Source of the DNA: Drosophila pseudoobscura
Taxonomy: Eukaryota > Arthropoda > Insecta > Diptera > Drosophilidae
Reading direction: 5' to 3'
DNA length: 64,000 nt
Assembly: GCF_009870125.1 (NCBI RefSeq)
Contig: NC_046683.1
Location: forward strand, 37,711,869-37,775,868
Position numbers and translations under genes: made by a program. This document shows positions 23,838 through 37,700 of the stretch, one piece after another. How positions within the stretch are numbered: the stretch's first letter is position 1; every line of letters begins with the position of its first letter. The notes beneath the pieces were generated by a model. It was not told the DNA's origin and searched no databases. It saw only the letters and a list, made by a program, of their open reading frames with translations.

Positions 23838-24055
23838 TGCCACAAAGAGAAAAGATAAAAGCTCGACGTGGATGCAATTTCATTAGTGTGTAAATTGTGC
23901 GAGATCTAAGAGTCGAAGCAGAGCAGGAAAAGGAGAAGGAGAAGACACACCACCCGCAACCACAACCACAACCACAGCCACAGCCACAGACTCTACTCTC
24001 CACCACACACTCGCAACACACACGCGAAGAAAGAGAGAGAGGGAGCGGCTCGAAA
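23838..24055 (+). other. Nrg: Neuroglian 5' UTR segment
   Basis: A strong acceptor (TTTTATTTTCAG, ending 23837) precedes A-rich and CCACAA-repeat leader sequence that runs straight into the Neuroglian ATG (CGAAAATGCGG). This implies at least one upstream non-coding exon. Its position is unresolved; a candidate lies at 6290-7285. Confidence 0.5.
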
Positions 24056-27000
24056 ATGCGGCGGCAGTCAACGATGCTGGCCGCGATATTGCTAGCTGCC
24101 TTTTTGGGCAGTGCAACTGCAAGAAGTAAGTCCACAGCAACGAAGGGGATGCGGGGGGATGGGGATCTGCACTGAGACCCCTAGTCCCATCTACCCCATG
24201 CACATACAGTGGCGGCGAAAAAAATAGCACTGCTAGGTTCAACAGTCTTTGTTGTTTCAAAACATGACCACTGTCCAACATTTCGTGCACAAAAATGTAA
24301 TATTAAATGGGTTTACATGGCTCCTCTCCTAACAGTTCTTATTTTCTTAGGCTTACGTCGATTGTTACAAGAAAGTTACCAAATTAATGTAGTTATGGGT
24401 CTTGGAAAGCACTGCAGTGAAGAAAGGATCAAAGGATCAAGGATCAAAAAATTGTCGGTTTAAAATATGTTTCCAACAAGAAACTTGTGGAAGAAAGGCC
24501 GCATATCTCCATTTCTGGCAAAACTTTTGCTTCGTGAGAGCAAGGACCAATTTAAAAAAGTATCTCAACAAATCGCCAAGAACCGGGAAAGTTAGAGATC
24601 TTGTTACAAGAACGTAAAATAGGTGCCCGCAGTCCGGAAGGGTATGGGGCAAAGAAAAAATTTAAAAATATGTGGCTGATGCGGAACCAAAGAGCCATAA
24701 AGATCCTTGGGGTATCCTGCATGGTTCGTGGATTAATATCCCAAGGGAAAGATGCGAAAGTTAGGTGAACTTTAATGCCGAGTTACAACATAACTACAAC
24801 CTTTAATATTACAACTAATACTACATTTTGAACTCAAATTTTTAAAACGTTTCTTTGGCTTTTATAGATATATAGATTTTTATGGATAAAATCCATTGTT
24901 TAAACAAAAACCGTCAGTACAGACACATTAGCCCCATGGTGCTAGTTTTTCGCCGCAGCTGTACTTATGTACATATGTACGTAATTTTTAGGTTTAATAA
25001 ACTGGTCGACAATACTTGATCCTGAAATTGGAACTTCTGATGAGATCTTCGTAGTTGAAAATATCAAATTTATACGTCTTTATTTTCCACACGACAACAA
25101 TCAGCACTAATCAAAAGTCAGTAAAAAGAAAAAAGAACTTTTCCCTTGCGTTCATTTGGAAATTAAATTTGACATTCCCTTCGTTCGTGCGCCAACCTCC
25201 GATATGAGTAGAATATTGGGCCACAACGCTAAAACACTTTTTTATATAATGGAGAGATATAAATGTATTTCGTTCACATCTCGGAGAGTAGCTCGATGCG
25301 GAAGCCCCACAGCCCCACAGCCCCACAGCCCCACAGCCCTGCCTGTCCCCCTTGCAGGTCTGGCTAGCATTCAAAACTAAGCATTCAATAGTTCTCAAGA
25401 GCTAAAAATAATATCAAACCTAATTTAAAATTGATGCGACCAATTAGTGGCATGATCCCAGTGCTCATCAATCTTTCCTCCTGCTCTACCCCAACTCAGC
25501 CAACTCCCCGCCACGGATCATCAAGCAGCCGGCACCCGGCGAGCTTCTCTTCAAGGTGGCGCAGCAGAATAAGGAGAGCGACAATCCATTTATTATCGAG
25601 TGCGAGGCCGATGGACAGCCCGAGCCAGAGTAAGTACCCGTACAAATACATATACTAAAAGATTTGATACAATCTAAAAATATCTAAAATGGGCCAATAA
25701 ACTAGCGGAGTCGTCGCAAATTCAATGGAATCAGTTCATATATTTTCGGTATACATTTATTGGTACATTTGGTACTATCCTCTATCCTCTATCCTCTATC
25801 TTCTATCCCCTTTCCCCTATTCACCCGATTCCGCCGATTCACGTAAATCAAATTTAAGCAGTCTTCTGACCGAAATATATATTCCCCCTTCAGATCTGAA
25901 TAAAAAACGTTTTCGTTTTTTGTTTGTTTACTTTCCGGCCTTGTTTCTTACGAAATATTTTAGTCGTCACAAAGTATTTCGAATTTATTATAGAACCGAG
26001 GAAGCAGCATTTGGCTCAGAATTTGATACAGCTTGTCCTAAAAGAATAAGGAATTGTTGAGCGAAGCCAAATGGAATGCAATCGAGCGGGAACGTTGTGA
26101 GTTGCTGCTGCGACCGCAACTCTACATTTATACCCGATACTTAGTCAGCATGGCTCTCCTCCGCCAAACGGCGCTAACATTGAACGACACGACAAAGAGT
26201 GCGTGCGAGAGAGACAGAAAATCAGTCAGTACGTGTCGGGGGGCGCAGCATAGCCACTGAAAATTGATTTGTATAATTACATATATGTACATATGTAACA
26301 ATCGCAGGCTCTGATGCTCGTATGAATGAAGCTATAAAGGAAGGTATGAAAAGAATTCAGGGGCATAACAAATGATAATGTATGGGGATGTACATAGGTA
26401 CATAGGTACATATGTACATTCGAGTATGTAACAGCCAGATGGAATCATTTCCAACCCCATTAAGAATTCTTGATCATTATGATATGATTACGATGATCAT
26501 TATGATTGATATAGATAGTATGTATCTCTTTCCCAGAGTGGTCTAGCACCATGTAGGGGTGATCTCTCCTCCCGAAGGGTAAAACTTTTTTCAACCTTTG
26601 AGGTGTATCTAAAATTCGATGAGCTAACCAATATTAAGATCCCACAAAATGCTGTACATATATACATACATACATATGTATACATATGTACATATGTATG
26701 TAAATTTTCGGTCAGCTTTTGTGCTGGAAAGGAAGCTATGCCGAAACCTAATCTGGCGTCGTGAGTAATGTCTGAACCATGTTTATGCGGCCAATTTGAA
26801 CCTGTTTCCTAAACTCAAATAAAACACGTTTCGTCGCCGCCGCGCTACGATTAGTTTCGTTTCGTTTCTTTCTGATTTGTTGTACTTTTTGTACTTTTTT
26901 ACTTTGACTTTGAGTTTTGGCCGTGCACTTGGGTCCATTCATTGCATTGAGTCATCTCCATCTACATCACCGTTTGAAATGCGGAATTCAAAGTTATTCG

Positions 27001-30000
27001 TACGTACATACATATGTATGTATGTATGTATGTATGTGCACACATATTTGTCTACTATATTCTGGACATCAAGTGATGACCTCATTGTCAAAATAAAATG
27101 AAAGAATGACTAAATGTGGATGTGGATGTGGCGAGAAGATGTGGCGTCGGGGCAAAAGAAAAGCGGCGTGACGAGCCATGAAAATATTTATAAAGCGTCT
27201 CTGAAATGTTTACGAGGGAAAATGTGAAAACATGGGATGGTTTTCCCATCGGAGCTGCTTCTATGACACTCGCTTTAAGCTGTACTGAAGGCGAACTAAA
27301 TAGCCCCACATTTCGGAGATTTAGAGCATTGTTTTAAACATAAGCATGTACCCTATGTACATACATTATGTCAAAGTAAACCTCACTTCGGAGCTGGGAG
27401 AGATTAGCAGATAATCAATCGATCTGTCGCGTCATACTGCTCGGATAGGCAATCCTTCCGAAGAAGAAATAAAATAGAGAATAGAATAGCGAAGAAAGGA
27501 GTAGTCTTGACATACATGTATTTATTCGAATGCTCAATGTCGAATATTTCCCTCCAGCTCTCTGTCGAGAAACTGTCATACAGGCAGAAAGAGGCAGAGA
27601 GTAGTGTCAGACGAAGCGCCTCGGCAGCAGCTCTGCTGTAATAGCGGGCGTCGCATCGTCAGCAGCAGCAGCAGCAACAGATGGCCAAATGCCAGGCCAG
27701 ACAGGCGCTGCTACCGTCACCAGCAGCGACACAGGCACAGAAGTTGGCAATGTGTGAGGTGTAGAAGAAAGCAGAGGAAAACGCAGCAGCAGCAGCAGCA
27801 GCAGCAGCAGAACCAGAACATGATAATGGGGAAACATGAGAAAATGCTGTTGTTTTATTTTTACACTACCATCCATACATACATATGTATGTACATATGT
27901 CTGTATGTATGTATGTAGGTCTGAAATGGGTTAATAGTGGGAAATGTGTGCGTTTCTCCCGCGTACACTCCGCTCTCTTCGGATGGAAGGCAGCAAGTGG
28001 TTAATTTAGCTGGACAAGAGTACTCTCTTACGGGAACGGAAGAACGGGCACATGTGCGCTGGGATGGACACACAGGTAGTGGTAGACTGAGGTAAAGAGA
28101 GGATCAGGAGCAGCGGTTCGGGTGCGGGGGCGGGTAGGGGGGCAACCACTATGAAACCTGTTTGACTGGATGGTCAAGCACGCTGAGAATATTAACGAAG
28201 CAAGAAAAATAAACAGATCTACACCTAAAATGAGCCAAGCCCCGAGCATTACGTAATACCATCTAGAGTTTTGGCATTTTACCGAAAATTAAGCAGTCAC
28301 AGCTACACGTTTTAATCCAAGGATTTCGATACATACATATGTACATATGTACATGCATACATAAAAACTTACAATCTCTCTATATATTTGGCAATGTTTG
28401 TAATAGGCATTTCACTCAAAACAAAAAAAAAAAAAACAAGCGGGAACGTTGTGCGTCGTGATCCCAAGAGTCTGGATACAAAATATGGTTTCTCCAGCTC
28501 TTATAGTCTCTGAGATCTAGGCGCTCATCGGGACGGACAGACAGACGTGGATCAATCGACTCGGCAATTGAGGCTGATCAAGAATATATACACTTTATGT
28601 GGTCGGAAACGCTTCCTTCTGGGCGCTACATCCATTTTCACCACAAACCTAATACACCCCAATACTGCCTTTGAGTATCGGGTAAAAAAAAAACACCAAA
28701 TATCTTCCGCCGAAGAGAGCAAAGCAGAGCAGAGCAGTCGGTAAGGCAGGTAATGTGGTAACAGTGGGGCTTACATCAGCAGTGCTCCGTCAAAGTCGCG
28801 CTTAGTTCTCTTCTCTCCCTCTCTGTTCTCCGCTCAAAAGCTTTTCAAGCACATCGCTCTCTCTCTCTCCCTCTCTCTCTATTTCTCTCTCTCCTCTTAT
28901 GTACGAGTATGTATACGGTATACGCCTCTGTGGTTCAGCGTGACATACTTTTATTGTTGTCGGTGGCTGCCTTTTCCCACCTCTGCTGCAACGCTGCCTC
29001 TGCCTCTGCCACTGCCTCTGCCACTGCCTCTGCCTCTGCCACTGGCACTGCCATTGCTGCTGCAAATGTACAAAGCAATGCGTGCAGAGTTATTTTTAAC
29101 TTTCAACCCAAAGCAACAACAAAATCATGAGAATGATGATGATATTTAGCTCTTTTTACGTTACTTTTTTTTAGCCCACCGATACTAATGATGTTATTTG
29201 TTCTCTATCTCTCTCTCTATCTCTTTATTTCTCTCTCGTAGTAGTTGAAGTAGTAGTAGTAGTAGTTCCGTAGGTTGCTGCAGTGTGAGTCATTCAGATT
29301 TTCATCTGCGGGTGGACGTGGACGTGGCTGTAACCCTAAATGAGTGTCATTTGCATCCAAGAAGTATGGATCGTTGGGGATTAAATCAGTAGGAAACACT
29401 AAGAAACTAAGTTCTGCCTCTGCTGCCTCACACGAACAAACGCAGATAAACACCTACTGGTGTATCGTAGGATGATTAATGCGAATGGTTGTTGCCTGAA
29501 TCGAAAACCCTCACTTTCTGTCTCTCCTACAGTCTTAAGAATTTCCGCGTTTCTCGCGGGGGCATCGTTGCGTATTACTTTCCCTCTTTCAAGTGGAACC
29601 AGTTCAACGGTTCCAATCAAAGACTGGATGTTCAATCGAACTAGTTCAAAACTCAGTAGTAAGCGCAACATCTTTCTCATATACTACATGCATACATACA
29701 TACATATGTACATACATATGTACAACCCCCAATAGCGCAAGTTTTCTCCCTTTTAATACCCGGTACTCGAAGAGTATACGGGTATATTCGATTTTTGGAA
29801 AAATACAAATATACATACATACATACATAAGCATATACATTCTTGATCAGCATCAATAGCCAAAGACTATAGGAGCAAGAGCAACCAGTATCTTGTGATA
29901 TCACACTGTTACAAGTGTATTTCAAAATTGTACCCCGCCGGCATCCTCCCCTAACAGAGAACGAAAATCTGTGGCATCCAAAATGATGAATAACCGAAAT

Positions 30001-33000
30001 TGGAAACCCGAAACGCAGAATCGTAGAAAATTACCATATCTACCAAACTGCAGAATCTGAACAAGATGGGATCATTATTGTAGCCAGAATAAATAAATTG
30101 AGTTGAATTCATTCTCTGACTCTCTCCCACACTCTTCGTTGTACAGTGTGCGCCCTCTGGCGAGAGAAAAAAGGCTGGTGCTGGTACTAGAATATAAAAA
30201 GGGATATGTAAATAATATATATATATATATATGTATATATTTATAATCTGATATGTACAAATCTCCCAAACGGTTCGAACGATTTTTATGATTTTTTTTG
30301 TACAAAAATCGAACCGTGTTTTGCGAACAGTGATACCAAACGACATATGAAATATATATTGTATAAAATTCATCATAAGGTCACATAATATACTGACTGA
30401 GTACCGGTTATAAAGTAGAGCCGCGGCCTTTGCCGCAGCTCACAACGTTCCCCCCTCGTTTTTCGCTGTTGCTGTGTCTTCACTTCTGTCTGCCTCTTCG
30501 GGTGCCCTTGACTGGGCATGAGAGCACGTTTTCATGGCTTTCGTTTTTTATAGGCTTTGCATTTGTTTGTATGTCTGTCTGTCTGTCTGTTTCTACGACT
30601 GATGTAGCATGAAGTTGTTTGTTAGTTGCGATTGAACTTTTAAGAAACTAGTTTTTCCTTTACCCTGTCTCTTCCTATCTCTATTTGTGCGGTGTGTGTG
30701 TGGAAGACCTACAACTTTTGATACAATTTTAAAAGTATGGAATTTCTTTTGTTTTGAAATAAATGCTACATATTTTGGCGCTTTAATTGAGTAAATTCCT
30801 TTCCTATCAAATATTTTCTTCATTTACAGACTATGTACAGTCAAGGAAAAAAGTCAACATACAGCACCGATTTTTCAATATTTCGGGTTTTCGCAATGAA
30901 AATTAAAAAAGTTGGTATGCCATTATTTAGGACACTTAAAGTTATTATTATTTCAGAAAAAAAACTTAAACAAAAATTATGTATACTAAAGTTACAACAA
31001 AAAAACATAAAATGTTCACGGAAAAAAGTGTACATACAGCCTCAATGCTTTTGTATTATAGTCTCAAAGACATCTTAATATTAATACTTTTTATACTTTT
31101 AATATTTGGTTGGTCCACCATTGGCATCTATTACAGCCTGTAGTCGTCGGGGCATCGAAGCCACCAAATTTTCGGTTGTTGTGGGCGGAACTTCGGCCCA
31201 AGCTCGAATGAGGGCGGTTTTGAGGCTTTCCCGACTGCTGATGTTATATTTCCGAACCAATCTTTCTAAAATGTCCCAAAGATGTTCGATTGGGTTAAGG
31301 TCTGGCGATTGGGGTGGTGAATGAAGCTGTCTTGGGGCATAATACAGCAACCAATCACGCACAACATGTGCGGTGTGCTTTGGATCGTTGTCCTGTTGGA
31401 AGATCCAACTGCTTCCCAGGCTCAATGTATCCACCGATGCTTTCAAATTTTCTTCCAATATCTTCTTGTACTGGAAGCGATCCATATTCCCTTCCACAAA
31501 CACCAAATTACCTACTCCAGGCGACGCCATAGCGCCCCAAACCATTACACTACCACCTCCATGCTTGACGGTGGGTATCATGTTTATAGGGTCAAGAGCG
31601 GTGTTTGTCTTTCTCCAAACTCTGGAACGGCCATCACTTCCGAAAATATTGTATTTACTTTCATCTGTAAATAAAACGCTTTTCCAGAAGTTTAAATCCT
31701 TATTTAAGTGCGCTTTGGCGAATTCCAGGCGCAAAATCCGATTCTTTTCTGAAATCAATGGTTTCTTTCGTGGAACTCGGCTCTTGAAACCATCCTTGTG
31801 CAAAAAATTGGCAATTGTTTTTGGGTGCACAATGACTCCTGAACACTTTTCGATGCGTTCCGCCAATTTTGGAGCACTTATTTTTGGATTTTTATTAACT
31901 TCCTTGAGGATGCTTCTCTCGTCGCGACTCGATAGCTTTTTTGGCCTTCCAGATCTCATCTTATTTTCCGTGGAATTGTTGTTGTTGTTGTTGCGAATGA
32001 TGGTCTGGACTGTGGATCGACTTAATTTAACTATATCCGCGATTTCGCCATATGATTTATTATCATTACGAAGGCTAATAATTAAATTGCGAACAGAAGA
32101 TTGTATTTCCTTCCTTTTTTCCATTTTTTTCCCCAAAAAAAGAGTAGCAATAATAATTTTTTCCAGCCAGTAAACACACTTGATACGCAATGAAGCTAGG
32201 CGTCAAAATAGTCGGGGATTTCCCTTTTTTACCTTCTATTTCTTGAATTATTAAAGGGAATTCCCACGCTGTATGTACACTTTTTTCCGTGAACATTTTA
32301 TGTTTTTTCGTTGTAACTTTAGTATACATCATTTTTGTTTAAGTTTTTTTTCTGAAATAATAATAACTTTAAGTGTCCTAAATAATGGCATACCAACTTT
32401 TTTAATTTTCATTGCGAAAACCCGAAATATTGAAAAATCGGTGCTGTATGTTGACTTTTTTCCTTGACTGTACATATGTATGTACATCTGTTGGTACGCT
32501 CATAAGTATGTACATATGTACATATATTGAGTATACTAATCCCAATATGAGAGAGCGGGCTCCACCATTCCATACCCAAACTGATTAATTTCATTTGAAT
32601 CGACCAATACATGCACCCGCCTACATACGCATACGACTGAAAGCAGACAATGCCTGTGTGTCTCCATACGCACTCCGCACTACATCAAACCACGAAGCGA
32701 ATACATACATATCATATACATATGTATGTATCTATGTATATATGTATGTATGTACGCACTCATGCTGAGAGAGTGGCCCAACGAATGGCGCTGGGGGGTA
32801 TCTTATTGATTTTTTACACCACATTAGTCCGAGTCCTTTTAAACTGAGGCTGCTGCTGTCCTTGAATTTTATTTTCTCTACTCTCAAAGAGAGTGTCCCT
32901 CTTTCCCCCACTCAACTCCCCCAGCCATTCCGATTCCGATTCCGACTCTTCGCTTCGCTGGCCTCCCCTTCGTTACCAGAAGAAGCGATAGACAGCGAAA

Positions 33001-33268
33001 TTCAATTCTAGAGTAGTCTGTGATTGAAACCTCTGCGCCTGCAAAAGGGCGCCTTGCTGCACAGGCGACTCCCGTCTCCGGAAAGCACTCTGCTTCCGCT
33101 CCACCCAAAAACTTGGGCCCCCACCAAAGCGACATGATTCATGCGTATCAATCATCAATCAAACTTTGGCCAAACTGCAGACGCAATGGTGGTGGGGGTC
33201 TGTTGACGTTGTTGTCTCAGTTTTGCCATTTTGTCATTAGTTGGGCTTCCGTCTGTGTCCCTATGCCC

Positions 33269-33333
<65 letters not shown>

Positions 33334-34670
33334 TCCCTCTGTCTCTTTCTCTGCTTGTTTCCGTTATTGCGCATATAATTCGCTTTTAGATAGGAGAAGG
33401 GGAAGAAGGCAAGAAGGGAGGATATTATACACTGTCTGTCTGTCTGTCTGTCTATTTGTCTGTCTGTCTGTCTGTCTGTCTTTCCACTGGCATATTTAAT
33501 TCGGCTAAATCGGAGAAAATCGATGAAGTGCGCCAGCAAAAAATAAAGCATGAATGAAAACGAATAATAGGGCTTCCTTCTTATTATCTTTCGGCTTGGG
33601 CTTGGGCTTGGGCTTGGGCTAAGGGAAACTAAAGGAAACGTTAAGTGTGGTTCATGCGGGCATTTTCACGACAAAATGTGACAAAAAATAGTAATTGAGT
33701 AACTGGGCCCTATATTCGCCGAATCAATGACAATGATGATAATTGATCGTGTGGCTGTAAGGCTGAAAGGATACGAGCCTAGACATGACCTGGCTGAACG
33801 ATACAAAAAGGAGAAGTGCTTTTTGAGGTTGGGGTATGAAATTTCACAACTCTGCGAATTGGGTAGGACTATCTTTACAACCTTTTTTTGTGCTATTACG
33901 TATATTGTGTATATTAAGTAAACTAAGTATTGAGCGCTAATTTTCAAAGTTATTAAATGCTAAAATATTTTATTTTTTTTTTTTTTACTAAATCCCTGCG
34001 GATCCGTGCTAATAATGTTTAAAAAATATACCATTTGCCAAGGTTGGCCAATCTTCGGAGTTTTTTATTATTTTTATATTGTTTGAAATGTTATAGATAG
34101 TTTGGGGAAAAATATTTGTCAAGAATCATCAAAGTTCATGAAATTATATGTCAGTCCATTGGGTAAATTAGTCAACTTTCAATAAATTTAGAAAATAATA
34201 TCCGGACAGAAGTCCATCTTTATGTATCTTCCAGATTATGAAATTCCTCTGATATTTATACATATGTACGGGTATATACATATATCATACGGATAGCGAA
34301 CTTCAGTCATGAAAAGTTGTGTTCTCTTCACCACCGGCACAAAACCAATTCCTCTCACGAAATCCCCAATCATAAAATGCCCGAATCAGATAACCACGTA
34401 AAGATCCGCCTTAATACTCGTCCCAGATACTAAGATACTACGTATTCCAGAAAAAAAAGTTCAGCTGAAGAATCTGGCCAAACTGGCCAAACGGTAGGGC
34501 AGAGGCTTTCTCTCTGAATTTCGTAAAGGTTCTCACGTTGCGCACTGCATTCGTGATCGCGGGCTACTTCCAGTCCCACGTCCCACGTCCCCTCTCTGTC
34601 TCTCCCGTCCGCTCGTGTGTTCTTTTGCCGCTCGATGTCATCGCTGGCGACATCTAACGAATGCTTACGA

Positions 34671-34703
<33 letters not shown>

Positions 34704-37700
34704 ACGCAGCGCGCTCTTTAACCCTTTTATGGGTTGGTGGGGCACATTACGCACATGATAATTAAACGAGCCAAGACGGGTTTTCATTCTTTTCCCCTCT
34801 TCAAACTGTTCTTTGTACATAATTCGTGGCTTTAATTACTACGTTTTGTATGCTTAGAATAGGAATATGTTTCGGAAGGGACTCTACCCTCCCCACCACC
34901 CATCCCATCCCAGCTACCAGTATGGAATGTGTCTGTGCCATAACCAAAAATGTACGTACATACATATAACATATCTTGGCATTTCCGGTGCAGGTACAGG
35001 TACAGGAACAGCTACAGATACAGCTACAGATACAGATACAGCTACGGGGACAGGTGTGCGCATTTTGCCCACAGGTGTCTGTCCGTATCCGCACACAGCC
35101 GCACAGCCATTCCTCTCCGGCTCGAACAATACTTCCCTGGCTGCCGCCGTCTGTCAGTCCGTCTATCTACTATGTTTTGCTCTCAGGCTGCTGTTAGAAA
35201 CAGAAATATTTCCCCTCTTTCCAGAGCTTACGCGAAAATGGCCATCGATTTGTGCGCGAGAGGGGGACGTTCTCTGTGGGGTGCGTTGAGGTAACGAGGG
35301 AAATCATATTTGATTCCAAAAACCAATTTGGCTTTTAAATGCTCAACTTTGAGAGAACACTCTGGACACACAAATATAATATTTGAAAGCAAGCCTCAAA
35401 TGTCGTAATCTAAGCAATCTAGAATTGGGAACGAGACTGGAGCTTATCCGTGCTGGCGCCTCTTGGGTGTACGAGTGTGTATCTGTGTGCACTTCCTGTC
35501 CCAAATCTCTGGACTGGCGCTTACTCTCTCCCTGAGCCACTGCCTCCAGCCATCCTTCCGCCGAGCAAAAATCACACTCCTCAATCTCCTCATCTTTTAT
35601 GGCTCGTGAAACCAAAAACCAAAAACCAAAAACGACTTTTTAAACATGTACAGCACACACAGACAATATTTGCATGTCGTTAGACTTCTGTGCACTCACC
35701 CACTCCTCTCCCCTCTCCCATCTCCCATCCCTTGGGCTCTTGTGGCTCCCGTTGCAGCATTACAAAAAATTCAAAGCTGCAGCCCATTCATTCATTCATT
35801 CATTCATTCATTCGATTCATTCGTGGCACCGGCCTCCCATGCATGGGAATGCCGGTGCAGCAACCCTTCAGCAAGCGGCTGGATGCGAACTTCTCTGCTC
35901 TCTGCTCTCTGCTCTGAGCTCTCTGCTCTGAGCTCTGTCCTCTGTGCTCTCCCTCTCCTTTTGGGCGCCTCCTCTAGTAGGCGTCTGTTTGGGTCCCGGC
36001 CTTTGTGTCAGATGTTAAGTACGGAGTTTTTATGCTCCCCCTTTTCTGGCTTATACTTCTACTTCTGCCACTCCAGTTCCAGTTCCAGTTCGAGTTCCAG
36101 CTCCTTCTCCTCCTTCCTTGTGGTCCCATTTGATTCAGTCAGTCAGTGGAGTTATGCCTGGCTGGATGAGTCATCGCCCGCAATTCCCATCCCAGCCCAT
36201 CCTCCATGGGACTCTTCCACACCCACTCTGGGGGATTGCGTTGCGTCTCTTCCTCGTAAGCCTCGTGGCACGTGGCACGTGGCAGCTCTCCTGCTCTTCT
36301 TCTCTCCTGTTTGTTTTAGCTAAAAGCGTTTGTTACTCCCGTCTAATCCTTTGCCGCCTAGTGGCGATTCAATGGCAACAGCATTTCTATACATATGTAT
36401 ATATGTACATTTTCATGCATACGAACGAGTACCTACAGTACATACATATGTACATGTACATACATACATACATGCATGCATGCATACATACATACATACA
36501 TATGCATCTACGGGGTTATACATCTAAAAGGTTGAAAAAGAAAAAACGTTGTGGTTATTTCATACATAAGTCAACTTTCGTTCATCTTTCGTATTAGACA
36601 TACATATAATGACATGCATACGTACATATGTACATATGTACGTACATATGTAAATACGTACCATCCATCATTTATATCATTTTTGTTACGAGTACTTTAC
36701 GTGCATGTACTCACATATGTATGTATGTTTGTGTGCGTGCATGTACGTATGTATGTACATATGTATGTATGTAAACATTCCCTTAATCAGCGGGGGAGTT
36801 GGGGAAGGATCGGGAGTACTCCGGAGCGTCCGCTCGATACGGTTGAGGTGTGAGCTCTTTTGGGAAGCATTTCCAGCAATTATTAATTAATTCATATTTT
36901 ATACAAATATTCATCACTCCTTACCCCCACCCCACGCAAGCCGTTGGCAAGCCGCTAATGTGCTGTAATTGCAGTTGAAGTCGTATTTCCATTCGAACTG
37001 ACATTTGACATCCATTTAGTGATGTTAACCGGAGTGGCAGTGTGGTCTCTGGAAGGGAAAAGGGAACGGGAACGGTCACCACTTGGACTTGTGCAACCCG
37101 CACACAGTCGAAATTTCGGAGGCGAGATTTCGACGAGCAATTTGCTCCCGATCTTCTCCTTCAGCTAATTCCAGTCTATCTGTAACTTGATTGCTTGTGT
37201 GTGCCCCATCCCATCGCGTCGATGCCCCGATGCTGCGCCTCTGTCTGTTGTATTTGAACTTTGTTTTCGACATTCACCTCGCAATGTGGCTCACATTCAC
37301 AGAAGGAGCGCCAGAGGGCAATGCAAAGTCAATTGGCAGATAGTCTTTTTTGGAGTCACAGCTAGCAGCTTATTACTTTTCTTTTAATATTAGCTATAAT
37401 ACATTTGCATTCAATGATAATACAACTAATGGTCGAATGGGGTGCCGAATACCGAATACCGAATACCGAATACCGACTACCGAATACCGACTACCGAGAC
37501 CCTAGACCATTTATCTATTTATCTGCCGTCTACATTGTATAGTATATTAGCATCGGGTGGACATTTCCCCTCGATGGTCCCTTGGTCCTTGGTCCCTTGG
37601 TCCCTTGGTCTCTCGACTACACACAGACAACTTGTACGTGCATACATATCTACTCCCTTGGCTTTTTCCATGGAAACTAATCCATCAACTGTTGCCATGC

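Larger units (their letters stand above)
30838..32470 (-). mobile_element. Tc1-type DNA transposon with 203 bp inverted repeats, apparently intact
   Basis: It is 1633 bp, flanked by TA duplications (30836-30837 and 32471-32472). The terminal inverted repeats, 30838-31040 and 32268-32470, begin CAGTCAAGGAAAAAAGTCAA and are each exactly 203 bp, with only two mismatches found by eye. The single transposase frame has no stop or frameshift. This has the shape of a recent, possibly still active copy in Neuroglian intron 2, with its gene antisense to Neuroglian. Long-TIR Tc1 elements such as Paris, S and the longer Bari types are the nearest known shapes; I cannot name the family. Confidence 0.95.

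Noticed and set aside
28437..28690. Possible tRNA-derived SINE because of the poly-A flanks
   Set aside because: It lacks A and B boxes, and its ends match the DINE/SGM-like repeat copies instead.
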